DNA of 64,000 nt from Pseudomonas sp. Au-Pse12 (GCF_021341665.1 NZ_JAJTTH010000005.1:310001-374000); one strand, 5' to 3'; shown: positions 7,214 to 16,174, counted from the stretch's first letter. A program made the numbers and translations. The notes: generated from the letters alone by a model not told the origin.

Positions 7214-9931
7214 TCACACAGGGGCGGCGACAGGGTGCACCGAAGCCGCCAGCAGGCGCTTGATCTCCGGCACGCAGGAGCCACATTGGCTACCGCAACC
7301 CAATTGCTGTTTCAGTTGTTCAAGGTTCAGGCCTTCAGCGACACCGGCACAGACCGCCCGATAGCTGACGTTCTTGCAGTTACACAGGGTCCGTTCTCGC
7401 GTCTCGCCCAGGCCGCTGGCCTCCGGCGGGGCGCTCATTGGCGCCAGCAGCCAGCGGCGCAGTTGCTCGTCGGCGCGGCCTTCGAGCCACAATTGCTGCA
7501 ACCAGTGCTGGGCCAGGGTTTCTCCGGCCAGGCGGATCGTGGTAATCCGCCCTTGTTCGATCCGCACCCGCTTGCCGATGGCCCGGCGCGGGTCGTCATA
7601 GGCCAGCACCGGCCCGGCGTCGAGCCCCAATTGCTGATCGATAAGCGTGAGCAGAGCCGGCTGCGGTGCCTGTTGGTGAGCCGCACGGATCACCAGGGCC
7701 GGGCGTTCGCGACCGCTCAGGCTGAGGCTGACATAGGCAAAGCTTTCACATAGCGGGCGCAGAGCCCTGAAGTGAGCCTGTACGTCGCCTTCGATCAGGG
7801 CGAACAACTGCCAGGGCAACTGCACCGGCTCCAGGCGCACGCCGCTGTGCTTGAGCTCCGGCTGTTTCGACAGGGGATCGAAGGCCGGCTGGGTGACGGC
7901 GTTGACCCCGCCCTTGAGGAAGCGATCGCCCCAGTGCATCGGCAGGAAAGCCTGGCCGGGGCGCACGCTGTCATCACTGGCGACGGCGACAATCACACTG
8001 CCGCGCCGGCTTTTCAGGCTCACCAGATCGCCCTCGCGCAAGCGTTGTCGGCGCAACTCGTCCGGGTGCAGGCTCAACAGTGCCTCGCTGACATGGCCGA
8101 ACAGCTGCGCTGCAGTGCCGGTGCGGCTCATGCCGTGCCACTGGTCCCGCAGCCGGCCGGTGATCAGGGTCAGGGGAAAACGCGCATCCCGCTGTTCCTT
8201 GGCGGCCACATAGGGCTCGGCGATAAAGCGCGCACGGCCGGTGGTGGTGGGAAAGACTCCGTCGCCATACAAGCGCGGTGTGCCTTGGCTCGCACCGCTG
8301 GGGAAGGGCCATTGCTGCGGGCCGAGGCGGTCGAGCAGCGAATGGCTGAGGCCGGACAAGTCCAGGTCGCGGCCCTGGGTCAGGCCTTTGTACTCATCGA
8401 ACAGCTGGGTGGCGGAATCGAAGCTAAACAGGCTCGGCTGGCCAGGACGCAGGCGGCGCTCCAGGCGTTGGGCGAAGTCCACGGTAATCGCCCAGTCAGG
8501 CCGCGCTTCGCCGGGCGCGATCACGGCCTGGCGCACGTGGGAAACCCGGCGTTCCGAGTTGGTCACCGTGCCGTCTTTCTCCCCCCAACTGGCGGCAGGC
8601 AGCAGCAGGTCGGCAAAGGCCGCGGTTTCCGTGGTGGCGAAGGCTTCCTGCAGGACCACGAAAGGACAGGCTTGCAGTGCCGCCCGCACCGTATTCTGGT
8701 CCGGCAGTGACTGCGCCGGATTGGTGCAGGCGATCCACAAGGCCTTGATGTGCCCACTGCGCAACTGTTCAAACAACTCGATGGCCGTCAGCCCGGGGCT
8801 GGCGGGCAATTGTTCCACTCCCCAGTAGGCGGCGACCTGCGCGCGGTGCTCGGGGTCGGCGGCCTCCCGGTGCCCGGGGAGCAGGTTGCTCAGGCTGCCG
8901 GTTTCGCGCCCGCCCATGGCATTGGGCTGACCGGTGAGCGAGAAGGGGCCGGCGCCGGGGCGGCCGATCTGCCCGGTGGCCAGGTGCAGGTTGATCAGCG
9001 CGCTGTTTTTCGCGCTGCCGGCACTGGACTGGTTCAGGCCCATGCACCACAGGGACAGAAAGCTTTCCGCGTTGCCGATCCATTGTGCGCATTGCTGCAA
9101 CTGCTCGACGCTGATCCCGCACAACTGCGCCACCATCGGCGGGGTGTAGTCGCGGACCAGGGCCTTCAACTCGGCCAGGCCCTCGGTGTGTTCGCGGATG
9201 AAGTCCCGATCGACCCAATCCTCCCACAGCAACAGGTGGAGGATGCCGTGGAACAGCGCCACATCGGTGCCCGGCAGAATCGCCAGGTGCAGGTCGGCCA
9301 GGTCGCAGGTGTCGGTACGACGCGGGTCGATGACCAGCACTTTCATCTGCGGACGCTGGCTTCTAGCCTGTTCCAGGCGTCGGAACAGCACCGGATGGGC
9401 GTAGGCCATGTTGCTGCCGACGATCATCACGCAATCGCTCTGCTCCAGGTCCTCATAACTGCAGGGCGGCGCATCGGCCCCCAGGCTGCGCTTGTAGCCC
9501 ACCACCGCCGAGGACATGCACAGCCGCGAATTGCTGTCGATGTTGTTGGTGCCCACCAGGGCCCGGGCCAGCTTGTTGAAGGCGTAGTAATCCTCGGTCA
9601 GCAGTTGCCCGGAGATGTAGAACGCCACGCTGTCCGGGCCATGCTCGGCAATGGTCTGGGCAAACACCCCGGCGGCATGTTCCAGGGCGCTGTCCCAGTC
9701 GCAGCGGCTGCGGGCTAGCTGCTTGCCCAGGCGCAACTCCGGGTACAGGGCGCGGGCGCCGGGGTCGCCGGTCAAGTGCAGGCTGGCGCCCTTGCTGCAC
9801 AGCCTGCCGAAGTTGGCCGGATGCGCCGGGTCACCGCTGACCCCGAGGATCTGCCGGCTGTCATGCTCGATCAGTACCCCGCAGCCAACCCCGCAGTAGC
9901 AACAGGTCGAGGCCGTGCTCTGGCGCTGCAT
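7214..9931 (-). CDS. nasC: Assimilatory nitrate reductase, catalytic subunit
   Basis: A 905-aa cytoplasmic molybdenum enzyme reducing nitrate to nitrite for assimilation. The N-terminal [4Fe-4S] motif has C10, C13, C17 and C45 (CCYCGVGC, then LCSKG). The large middle part is the bis-MGD molybdopterin oxidoreductase fold. The C-terminus carries a BFD-like [2Fe-2S] domain (LCNCKNVSY, then LGCGSQCGSC), which is typical of NasA/NasC-type enzymes. The ATG at 9931 shares its A with the nirD TGA, indicating translational coupling. Upstream in-frame codons fall within nirD and were not used. Confidence 0.95.
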   Translation of the reverse strand: MQRQSTASTCCYCGVGCGVLIEHDSRQILGVSGDPAHPANFGRLCSKGASLHLTGDPGARALYPELRLGKQLARSRCDWDSALEHAAGVFAQTIAEHGPDSVAFYISGQLLTEDYYAFNKLARALVGTNNIDSNSRLCMSSAVVGYKRSLGADAPPCSYEDLEQSDCVMIVGSNMAYAHPVLFRRLEQARSQRPQMKVLVIDPRRTDTCDLADLHLAILPGTDVALFHGILHLLLWEDWVDRDFIREHTEGLAELKALVRDYTPPMVAQLCGISVEQLQQCAQWIGNAESFLSLWCMGLNQSSAGSAKNSALINLHLATGQIGRPGAGPFSLTGQPNAMGGRETGSLSNLLPGHREAADPEHRAQVAAYWGVEQLPASPGLTAIELFEQLRSGHIKALWIACTNPAQSLPDQNTVRAALQACPFVVLQEAFATTETAAFADLLLPAASWGEKDGTVTNSERRVSHVRQAVIAPGEARPDWAITVDFAQRLERRLRPGQPSLFSFDSATQLFDEYKGLTQGRDLDLSGLSHSLLDRLGPQQWPFPSGASQGTPRLYGDGVFPTTTGRARFIAEPYVAAKEQRDARFPLTLITGRLRDQWHGMSRTGTAAQLFGHVSEALLSLHPDELRRQRLREGDLVSLKSRRGSVIVAVASDDSVRPGQAFLPMHWGDRFLKGGVNAVTQPAFDPLSKQPELKHSGVRLEPVQLPWQLFALIEGDVQAHFRALRPLCESFAYVSLSLSGRERPALVIRAAHQQAPQPALLTLIDQQLGLDAGPVLAYDDPRRAIGKRVRIEQGRITTIRLAGETLAQHWLQQLWLEGRADEQLRRWLLAPMSAPPEASGLGETRERTLCNCKNVSYRAVCAGVAEGLNLEQLKQQLGCGSQCGSCVPEIKRLLAASVHPVAAPV

Positions 9932-10248
9932 CACCCGGCATCCCGCAGGGCCAGCTGCACTCGGCCACGTTCCACCCGCGCCGGGTGGTGGTGGGCGCAA
10001 CCGACGTCCGGCGCCTGGGCTTCGCCGGATTCCAGATCGATCTGCCAGTTGTGCAGGGGGCAGGCCACGCGCTTGCCGTAGATCAGCCCCTGGGACAGCG
10101 GGCCCCCCTTGTGCGGGCAGCGATCGTCGAGGGCGAAGACCTGATCGTCGCTGGTACGAAAAATCGCGATATCGCCCTGGGGGCCCTTGATGATGCGCGA
10201 GCCCAGGGCGTTGATTTCTTCCAGGGCGCAGATATCCAGCCAGTTCAT
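9931..10248 (-). CDS. nirD: Nitrite reductase small subunit (Rieske-type)
   Basis: A 105-aa small subunit of NADH-dependent assimilatory nitrite reductase. It has the Rieske-like fold with CPHKG and CPLHNW, holding both Cys-x-His pairs, so unlike some NirD proteins it may bind a [2Fe-2S] cluster. The start ATG at 10248 overlaps the nirB stop by four bases (ATGA). It belongs to the nirB-nirD-nasC-cobA operon. Confidence 0.93.
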   Translation of the reverse strand: MNWLDICALEEINALGSRIIKGPQGDIAIFRTSDDQVFALDDRCPHKGGPLSQGLIYGKRVACPLHNWQIDLESGEAQAPDVGCAHHHPARVERGRVQLALRDAG

Positions 10249-12698
10249 GCCGGCACCTCCAGTTGTTTCACGGGGATCGATTCGTACTCTTTTTTCAGCT
10301 GCGGCTCGGCCAGGCGCTGTTGCCACGGGTCCTGCTCGAAGGACAGGGCGAACTGCAAGCGTTCATTCAGCGCCTTGCGCCGCTCGGGGTCTTCCAGCAC
10401 GGCCTTTTTCACGTGTTCCATGCCGACCCGTTGCAGGTAGTGCACGGTGCGTTCGAGGTAGAAGGCTTCTTCGCGGTACAGCTGGAGGAACGCGCCGTTG
10501 TACTCGCGCACTTCTTCGGCGGTCTTGAGCTTGACGAAGAACTCCGCCACTTCGGTCTTGATCCCGCCGTTGCCGCCGATGTACATCTCCCAGCCGGAAT
10601 CGACGCCAATGATCCCGACATCCTTGATCCCGGCTTCCGAGCAGTTGCGCGGGCAGCCGGAGACCGCCAGCTTGACCTTGTGCGGCGACCACATGTTGAA
10701 CAGGTCGTGTTCCAGCTCGATGCCCAACTGCGTGGAGTTCTGCGTGCCGAAGCGGCAGAACTCGCTGCCGACGCAGGTCTTCACGGTGCGGATGGATTTG
10801 CCGTAGGCGTGGCCGGACGGCATGTCCAGGTCCTTCCAGACCCCGGGCAAATCCTCCTTGCGAATGCCCAGCAGGTCGATGCGCTGGCCACCGGTGACCT
10901 TGACCATGGGCACCTGATACTTGTCGGCGACGTCGGCGATGCGCCGCAGTTCGGAGGGATTGGTCACCCCGCCCCACATCCGCGGCACCACCGAGTAGGT
11001 GCCGTCCTTCTGGATATTGGCGTGGGCCCGTTCGTTGATCAGCCGCGATTGTGGATCGTCCTTGGCTTCCCCTGGCCAGGTGGAAATCAGGTAGTAATTC
11101 AGCGCCGGGCGGCAAGTGGCGCAGCCGTTGGCGGTGCGCCAGTTGAGGTAGCTCAGGGTGCCGGCGATGGTCAGCAGGTGCTGCTCGCGGATCGCCTGGC
11201 GGATCTGCCCGTGGTTCAGGTCACTGCAGGCGCAGATGGCTTTTTCGCTTTTCGGCTTGACGTCCGCCGCGCCGCCCACGGTATTGATCAGGATCTGTTC
11301 CACCAGGCCGGTGCAGGAGCCACAGGAGCTGGCGGCCTTGGTGTGTTTCTTGACCTCGTCGACGCTGAACAGCCCGTGCTCCTGAATCGCCTTGACGATG
11401 CTGCCCTTGCACACCCCGTTGCAGCCGCAGACTTCGGCGCTGTCGGCCATGCTCATGGCCTTGTCCTGGCCCTGATGGCCGACATCGCCCAGGGCCTGCT
11501 CGCCGAACATCAGGTGATCGCGGATTTCGCCGATGGCGTGCTGCTCGCGGATCTGCCGGAAGTACCAGCCGCCGTCCGCGGTGTCGCCATACAGGCAGGC
11601 GCCGACTAGCACGTCGTCCTTGATCACCAGCTTCTTGTACACCCCGCCAATGGGATCGGCGAGGGTGATGGTTTCGGTGCCGTCGCCGCCCATGAAGTCG
11701 CCGGCGGAAAACAGATCGATGCCGGTGACCTTCAACTTGGTCGAGGTCACCGAGCCCTGGTAGCGGGCGAAGCCCAGCTGGGCCAGGTGGTTGGCGCAGA
11801 CCTTGGCCTGTTCGAACAGCGGCGCCACCAGGCCGTAGGCGATGCCGCGGTGGCTGGCGCACTCGCCGATCGCGTAGATGCGCGGGTCGAAGGTCTGCAG
11901 GGTGTCGTTGACCAGGATCCCGCGGTTGCATGGCAGGCCGGCCCGTTCCGCCAGCTCGGTGTTGGGGCGGATGCCGGCGGCCATCACCACCAGGTCGGCG
12001 GGGATGATGTCGCCATTCTTGAACTGCACCGAACCGACCCGGCCATTACCGGCATCGATCAGCGCCTGGGTCTGCTCGCACAGGCGAAACTTCAGGCCAC
12101 GGCTTTCCAGGGCGCTTTGCAGCAACTGGCCGCTGGTCTGGTCCAGTTGCCGTTCCAGCAGCCATTCGCCCAGGTGCACCACGGTCACGTCCATGCCCCG
12201 TAGCTTGAGGCCGTTGGCGGCTTCCAGGCCCAGCAGGCCGCCGCCGATCACCACCGCGTGCTTGTGGGTCCTGGCGGTGTCGATCATGGCCTGGGTGTCG
12301 GCGATATCGCGGTAGCCGATCACTCCCTGCAGGTCCTTGCCGGGAATCGGCAGGATAAAGGGCGTGGAACCGGTGGCGATCAGCAGGCGGTCGTACTCGG
12401 CTTCGCTGCCATCCTCGGCGATCACCCGGCGCTTGATCCGGTCGATCTGGACCACCTTGCGATTGAGCAGCAGCTTGATGTTGTGTTGCAGGTACCAGTC
12501 CAGGTCATTGAGGACGATGTCCTCGAACGTCTGCTCACCGGCCAGCACCGGCGACAGCAGGATGCGGTTGTAGTTGGTATGGGGCTCGGCGCCGAACACG
12601 GTGATGTCATACAGCTCGTCGCTCAGCTTGAGCAACTCTTCCAGGGTGCGGACCCCGGCCATGCCGTTGCCGATCATCACCAGTTTGGGTTTTTTCAT
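10245..12698 (-). CDS. nirB: Assimilatory nitrite reductase [NAD(P)H], large subunit
   Basis: An 817-aa enzyme reducing nitrite to ammonium with NADH. In order there are an FAD-binding motif near the N-terminus (IGNGMAGVRTLEELL) and an NADH motif around residue 150 (VIGGGLLGLEAANGL). Two BFD-type [2Fe-2S] regions follow (CGCNGVCKGS to SSCGSC; CACSDLN to GCATCRP). The siroheme/[4Fe-4S] domain comes last, with CVGSEFC and SGCPRNC supplying the Cys-x5-Cys and Cys-x3-Cys ligands. It is first in the operon, preceded by a sigma-54 promoter and an ANTAR-type antitermination leader. Length is normal for the family. Confidence 0.96.
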   Translation of the reverse strand: MKKPKLVMIGNGMAGVRTLEELLKLSDELYDITVFGAEPHTNYNRILLSPVLAGEQTFEDIVLNDLDWYLQHNIKLLLNRKVVQIDRIKRRVIAEDGSEAEYDRLLIATGSTPFILPIPGKDLQGVIGYRDIADTQAMIDTARTHKHAVVIGGGLLGLEAANGLKLRGMDVTVVHLGEWLLERQLDQTSGQLLQSALESRGLKFRLCEQTQALIDAGNGRVGSVQFKNGDIIPADLVVMAAGIRPNTELAERAGLPCNRGILVNDTLQTFDPRIYAIGECASHRGIAYGLVAPLFEQAKVCANHLAQLGFARYQGSVTSTKLKVTGIDLFSAGDFMGGDGTETITLADPIGGVYKKLVIKDDVLVGACLYGDTADGGWYFRQIREQHAIGEIRDHLMFGEQALGDVGHQGQDKAMSMADSAEVCGCNGVCKGSIVKAIQEHGLFSVDEVKKHTKAASSCGSCTGLVEQILINTVGGAADVKPKSEKAICACSDLNHGQIRQAIREQHLLTIAGTLSYLNWRTANGCATCRPALNYYLISTWPGEAKDDPQSRLINERAHANIQKDGTYSVVPRMWGGVTNPSELRRIADVADKYQVPMVKVTGGQRIDLLGIRKEDLPGVWKDLDMPSGHAYGKSIRTVKTCVGSEFCRFGTQNSTQLGIELEHDLFNMWSPHKVKLAVSGCPRNCSEAGIKDVGIIGVDSGWEMYIGGNGGIKTEVAEFFVKLKTAEEVREYNGAFLQLYREEAFYLERTVHYLQRVGMEHVKKAVLEDPERRKALNERLQFALSFEQDPWQQRLAEPQLKKEYESIPVKQLEVPA

Positions 12699-12758
12699 GG
12701 GCTTCTCCGGAGCTCAGGCGGGTTCAGTGCGGCCTGGCTCGACAAACTGCGCGCAAAC

Positions 12759-12799
12759 AAAAAAAGGCGTCCCGTCAGTGGCCTGACGAGGACGCCTTT
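12759..12799 (-). terminator. Attenuator terminator in the nirB leader
   Basis: Reading the - strand, AAAGGCGTCC pairs with GGACGCCTTT, and an inner CGTCAG/CTGACG stem extends the hairpin. Seven T follow. It lies 60 bases before the nirB ATG, so it would stop nirB transcription unless disrupted. Confidence 0.85.
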
Positions 12800-12850
12800 G
12801 TCCGATCCCGTTCTCTCGGGAAGCCTGCCTTCGTCGTTGAAGGCCAGGCT
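12790..12850 (-). promoter_or_regulatory. ANTAR (NasT)-type antitermination leader of nirB
   Basis: The - strand transcript forms P1 at 12822-12850, with GCCTTC/GAAGGC plus AGCCT/AGGCT stems and loop AACGAC. P2 is at 12790-12803, stem GGAC/GTCC with loop AAAGGC. Both six-base loops have A at position 1 and G at position 4, the known ANTAR recognition rule. P2 uses the same bases as the 5' arm of the terminator, so binding P2 would prevent termination. A third hairpin at 12806-12821 (TCCCG/CGGGA, loop AGAGAA) also meets the loop rule. NasT is encoded at 16232-16807. Confidence 0.85.
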
Positions 12851-12872
12851 TTATGTCTGTTGCCTGATGTCA

Positions 12873-12889
12873 TGCAGCGCTTGTGCCAA
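12873..12889 (-). promoter_or_regulatory. Sigma-54 promoter of nirB
   Basis: The - strand reads TTGGCACAAGCGCTGCA, with GG and GC separated by exactly 10 bases. It matches the -24/-12 consensus (TGGCAC, TTGC) with one change in the -12 box. A start site about 12 bases downstream would fall just before hairpin P1 at 12850. This suggests NtrC/RpoN control of nitrite reductase under nitrogen limitation. Confidence 0.8.
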
Positions 12890-12995
12890 GTAGCCGAGGG
12901 CGCGGTTTTATGGGGCTCTGGTGAAGATTCTGTCCTGGCCGAGTTCGGTTGTTGCACCGAATCGAGGCGTCACGCCCTCTTTCGGTTCTTTGGGG

Positions 12996-13019
12996 CTGCC
13001 GCAGGCTGCGAACGGCTCC
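12996..13019. repeat. Intergenic repeat, copy 1
   Basis: The core CTGCCGCAGGCTGCGA followed three bases later by GCTCC recurs at 45803-45826 with 21 of 24 identical bases. Short palindromic repeats of this kind are common between genes in the P. fluorescens group. Confidence 0.6.
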
Positions 13020-13086
13020 AAAGGAGGCGCTGAGGAGGCTGGAGGTGGTCGGGAGATTGAAAGGCCAGGCCAGCCACCCGATGGCT

Positions 13087-14757
13087 TCAGCGGTGCAGCA
13101 GTGCCAGCAACAGCATCAGGTTCAGCAGCAGGGCGAGCAGGGCGATGCCTCGCCAGACCTTCAGCGGCTCCCGTTCCAGCAAGGGCCGTGGCCGGGGGCT
13201 CAGGCTGCGGCGTTCTGCCTGTTCCAGCACCAGCAGCCACTCTTCGGCGGTTTCATAGCGCTGGGCCGGGTCGGCGCAGACCCCACGTTCCAGGCTTTGC
13301 GCCAGCCATTCCGGCAGGTCCGGGCGGTAGCGGCTGGGGGGCACCGCAGCGCTGAAGCGCGGGCGCTGGAAGGCTTCGATCTCGCCATGGGGGTAGTGCC
13401 CGGTCAGCAGGTAATACAGGCTGACGCCCACCGCGTAGAGGTCCTGTTGCGGGCTGGGAGGTTCGCCGGCAAAGGCTTCCGGGGCGATATAGCTCGGGGT
13501 GCCGGGCAGCAGGTGCGCCGGGTCCGCCGACAAGCCCGGGCAGTAGGCCAGGCCGAAATCCAGTACCCGCAGTTCGCCGTCGTTCCCCAGCAGCAGGTTG
13601 TCCGGCTTGATGTCGCGGTGCAGGATCTGCCGTCTATGCAGCAGGCCAACGGCCCGCAGCAGGCGCTCGGCCAGGGATTGCCACTGGTCCAGGGGCAAAG
13701 GGCCGCTGTCGCGAAACAGCTGTTGCAGGGTGCGCCCGGGGTATTCGCGCATCAGGTAATACAGGTGCTGGCGCGCCGCGCCGCCGTGCACCTGGGGAAA
13801 ATGCCGCCCGGCCACGCGGCGCAGCAGCCACTCCTCGGAGAGCAGCCCCTGGCAGGTCGCCAGGTCGTTGTGCAGGGCTGCCGGCAGGGTTTTCAGCAGC
13901 CAGGCCTGTTGTTGCTCGTCACGCACCCGATACAGCAGTGCTTGCCGGCTGTGATTGAGCAGCGCCTCGACCTGCCAGCCCTCGAATTGCTGCCCCGGTT
14001 TCAGCGGCGGTGGCAGGGGCCATTGCCGCATGTGCAGCAGGGCATCGCCGATGCTGCGTTCCCCCAGCGCGTCGACCCGTACCAGCAGTGCGCTGGCATT
14101 GTCCTGGCTGCCGGCCAGGTGCGCGGCGCCGACCAGGGTGGCGACCGCGCTGTCCAGGTCCGGTTGGTCGCGCAGGATGGCGGCGATGGCGCTGTCGCCC
14201 AGGGTGGCCCAGACCCCGTCGCTGAGCAGCAGGAAGCTTTCGCCCTGGCGCAGTTCGCCGTCGAGAAAGTCCACCACCAGATGCTGGTCCAGGCCCAGGG
14301 CGCGCTTGAGCACGTGTTGCATGCCCGGCTGTTCCCAGACGTGGTCCTCGCTGATGCGTTGCAACTGCTGCTGGTGCCAGCGATAGACCCGGCAGTCGCC
14401 GACATGCGCCAGGGTGAAGCGTCGCCCGCGCAGCACCAGGGCGCTGAGGGTGGTGAGCAGGGGTTGGCCACCGCCATTGGCCTGCAACCAGCGGTTCTGG
14501 GCGATCAGCAGGCGTTCCAGGGCCTCGGCCACGGCCCAGGTTTCCGGCGTGGCGTAGTAATCCAGGGCCAGGGCTTGCACGCTTGAACGCGCCGCCAGGC
14601 CGCCGTCGGCGCACTGGCTGACACCGTCGGCGATGGCGAACAGCAGGCCCTTGCTCGCCGCCAGCTCCGGCGCCGGGGTGACCCGGCGCAGGGCGTCCTG
14701 GTTTTCTGCTCGCGGGCCGGTGGCGCTGGCCTCGGCGTGGCTCAGTTGCAGGCCCAT
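13087..14757 (-). CDS. Fused PP2C-type phosphatase / Ser-Thr protein kinase
   Basis: A 556-aa bifunctional signalling protein. Residues 1-240 form a PP2C phosphatase domain with ENQDALRRV, FAIADGVSQ, HVGDCRVY, LLLSDGVW and GSQDNAS, which carry the metal-binding Asp residues. Residues about 260-520 form a Hanks-type kinase with LLKTLP (the lysine), ILHRDIKPDN (HRD), VLDFGLAY (DFG) and SYIAPEAF (APE); the Gly-rich loop is degenerate. A single membrane helix ends the protein (IALLALLLNLMLLLALL), so both domains are probably cytoplasmic and membrane-anchored. It starts seven bases after the nitrate transporter stop without a clear ribosome binding site, suggesting coupling. Its target is unknown. 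Confidence 0.92.
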   Translation of the reverse strand: MGLQLSHAEASATGPRAENQDALRRVTPAPELAASKGLLFAIADGVSQCADGGLAARSSVQALALDYYATPETWAVAEALERLLIAQNRWLQANGGGQPLLTTLSALVLRGRRFTLAHVGDCRVYRWHQQQLQRISEDHVWEQPGMQHVLKRALGLDQHLVVDFLDGELRQGESFLLLSDGVWATLGDSAIAAILRDQPDLDSAVATLVGAAHLAGSQDNASALLVRVDALGERSIGDALLHMRQWPLPPPLKPGQQFEGWQVEALLNHSRQALLYRVRDEQQQAWLLKTLPAALHNDLATCQGLLSEEWLLRRVAGRHFPQVHGGAARQHLYYLMREYPGRTLQQLFRDSGPLPLDQWQSLAERLLRAVGLLHRRQILHRDIKPDNLLLGNDGELRVLDFGLAYCPGLSADPAHLLPGTPSYIAPEAFAGEPPSPQQDLYAVGVSLYYLLTGHYPHGEIEAFQRPRFSAAVPPSRYRPDLPEWLAQSLERGVCADPAQRYETAEEWLLVLEQAERRSLSPRPRPLLEREPLKVWRGIALLALLLNLMLLLALLHR

Positions 14758-14764
14758 GGCGTGC

Positions 14765-15976
14765 TTAGACCCGTGCCGCGGTCACGGCGGCGGAGCCCCA
14801 GGTGGTTCTCCAGCGGCGCTTGACCCCGTGCAGGCCGAACCAGGCCAGGACTCCGAGGCTGGCGAACAGCCACAGGGCCAGTTGGTAGCTGCCGCTGCTC
14901 TGTTTGATGGCGCCCATGCCCGCGGCCAGGGCGAAACCACCGATGCCGCCGGCCATGCCGATCAGCCCGGTCATGACCCCGATTTCCCGGCGAAAGCGCT
15001 GCGGCACCAGTTGGAACACCGCGCCATTGCCCGCGCCCAGGCCCAGCATGGTGCAGACGAACAAGGCCAGCGCGGCGTAGGAGCTGGGCAGGTTGAAGCC
15101 CACGGCGGCGATGCACACCACGGCCACGCTGTACATCGCCAGCAAGGTGCGGATGCCGCCGAAACGGTCGGCCAGGGCGCCGCCCAGGGGGCGCATCAGG
15201 CTGCCGCCGAAGACGCAGGCGGCGGTGTAGTAGCCGGCGGTCACCGGGCTCAGGCCGTACTGGTCGTTGAAGTAGCCGGGCAAGGCGCTGGCCAGGCCGA
15301 TGAAACCGCCGAAGGTCACGCTGTAGAAGAACATGAACCACCAGCTGTCGCGGTCGCCCAGGGCCTTGAAGTAGTCGCTCATGGACTTGGCGCGAGGGCG
15401 TTCGGGGGCGTTCTGCGCCAGCCAGGCGAACAGTGCCAGGGTCAGCAGCAACGGAATCAGGGCGAAGCCGAAGACATTGCTCCAGCCATAGGCCGCCGCC
15501 AGCAGCGGGGCGATCAGCGCGGCGAACACGGTGCCGGAGTTGCCGGCGCCGGCGATGCCCATGGCCTTGCCCTGGTGTTGCGGCGGATACCATTGCGAAG
15601 CCAGGGGCAGGGCCACCGCGAAGGAGGCGCCGGCCATGCCGAGGAACACTCCCAGCAACAATGCTTGTTCATAGCTGTGAATGCCCAGTTTCCAGGCCAC
15701 GAACAGGGCGCTGATGACAATCACCTGGCCGATCAGGCCGGCGGTTTTGGGGGACAGGCGATCGGCCAGCAGGCCCATGATGAAGCGCAATACCGCGCCG
15801 GCCAGAATCGGCGTGGCCACCATCAGGCCGCGTTGCTGGGTGCTCAGGTGCAGGTCGGCCGCGATCTGCACCGCCAGCGGGCCCAGCAGGTACCAGACCA
15901 TGAAGCTCAGGTCGAAATACAGGAAGGCCGCGAACAGGGTCGGGGTGTGGCCGGATTTCCAGAAGCTTGAATTCAT
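14765..15976 (-). CDS. nasA: Nitrate/nitrite MFS transporter
   Basis: A 403-aa major facilitator with about 12 membrane helices, of the NarK/NasA nitrate-nitrite porter family. Recognisable parts are the N-terminal FLYFDLSFMVWYLLGPL helix, RFIMGLLADR after helix 2-3, and GNSGTVFAALIAP, a nitrate-signature type Gly-rich helix. ATG at 15976 has GAGG upstream; a longer in-frame reading would run into the leader. It is preceded by a sigma-54 promoter and an ANTAR-type leader. It is named nasA after the P. aeruginosa transporter; in other bacteria that name is used for the reductase. Confidence 0.88.
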   Translation of the reverse strand: MNSSFWKSGHTPTLFAAFLYFDLSFMVWYLLGPLAVQIAADLHLSTQQRGLMVATPILAGAVLRFIMGLLADRLSPKTAGLIGQVIVISALFVAWKLGIHSYEQALLLGVFLGMAGASFAVALPLASQWYPPQHQGKAMGIAGAGNSGTVFAALIAPLLAAAYGWSNVFGFALIPLLLTLALFAWLAQNAPERPRAKSMSDYFKALGDRDSWWFMFFYSVTFGGFIGLASALPGYFNDQYGLSPVTAGYYTAACVFGGSLMRPLGGALADRFGGIRTLLAMYSVAVVCIAAVGFNLPSSYAALALFVCTMLGLGAGNGAVFQLVPQRFRREIGVMTGLIGMAGGIGGFALAAGMGAIKQSSGSYQLALWLFASLGVLAWFGLHGVKRRWRTTWGSAAVTAARV

Positions 15977-16076
15977 CGCGCACCTCAGCTGATAAGAGTC
16001 GTTGGAGTCGTCATGAGCTTGCAGGTGGAGCGCCGCCACGGCCGCGCCACCGACCCCGATCAGTGGGGCCAAAACG

Positions 16077-16129
16077 AAAAGACGTCGGCGTCCGGCTCGC
16101 GGTGGGCGAGCAGGGCGCGCGACGTCTTT
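16077..16129 (-). terminator. Attenuator terminator in the nasA leader
   Basis: On the - strand AAAGACGTCG (16120-16129) pairs with CGACGTCTTT (16078-16087) around a GC-rich inner region, ending in a T run. It lies about 100 bases before the transporter start. Confidence 0.8.
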
Positions 16130-16160
16130 GTCGTGGGTGGGGCAACCGCCGTTGGTTACC
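16120..16160 (-). promoter_or_regulatory. ANTAR (NasT)-type antitermination leader of nasA
   Basis: P1 at 16141-16160 has stem GGTAACC/GGTTGCC and loop AACGGC. After a 7-base linker, P2 at 16120-16133 has stem CGAC/GTCG and loop AAAGAC. Both loops have A1 and G4. P2 overlaps the 5' arm of the terminator, so the two structures exclude each other. Confidence 0.85.
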
Positions 16161-16174
16161 GGTAAGGATTTTTT

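Larger units (their letters stand above)
12699..13086. other. Intergenic region carrying the nirB promoter and leader
   Basis: This 388-base stretch has no gene. From right to left it holds a copy of an intergenic repeat, the sigma-54 element, the hexaloop hairpins and the attenuator terminator that precede nirB. No clear paired NtrC site was found; a lone GCACC half-site lies near 12955. Confidence 0.6.

Noticed and set aside
12946..12962. NtrC binding site upstream of nirB
   Set aside because: Only one GCACC half-site is visible, without a matching partner at the proper distance.
12949..14586. 545-codon frame antisense to the kinase/phosphatase gene
   Set aside because: The - strand shows all PP2C and kinase motifs; the + strand shows none.
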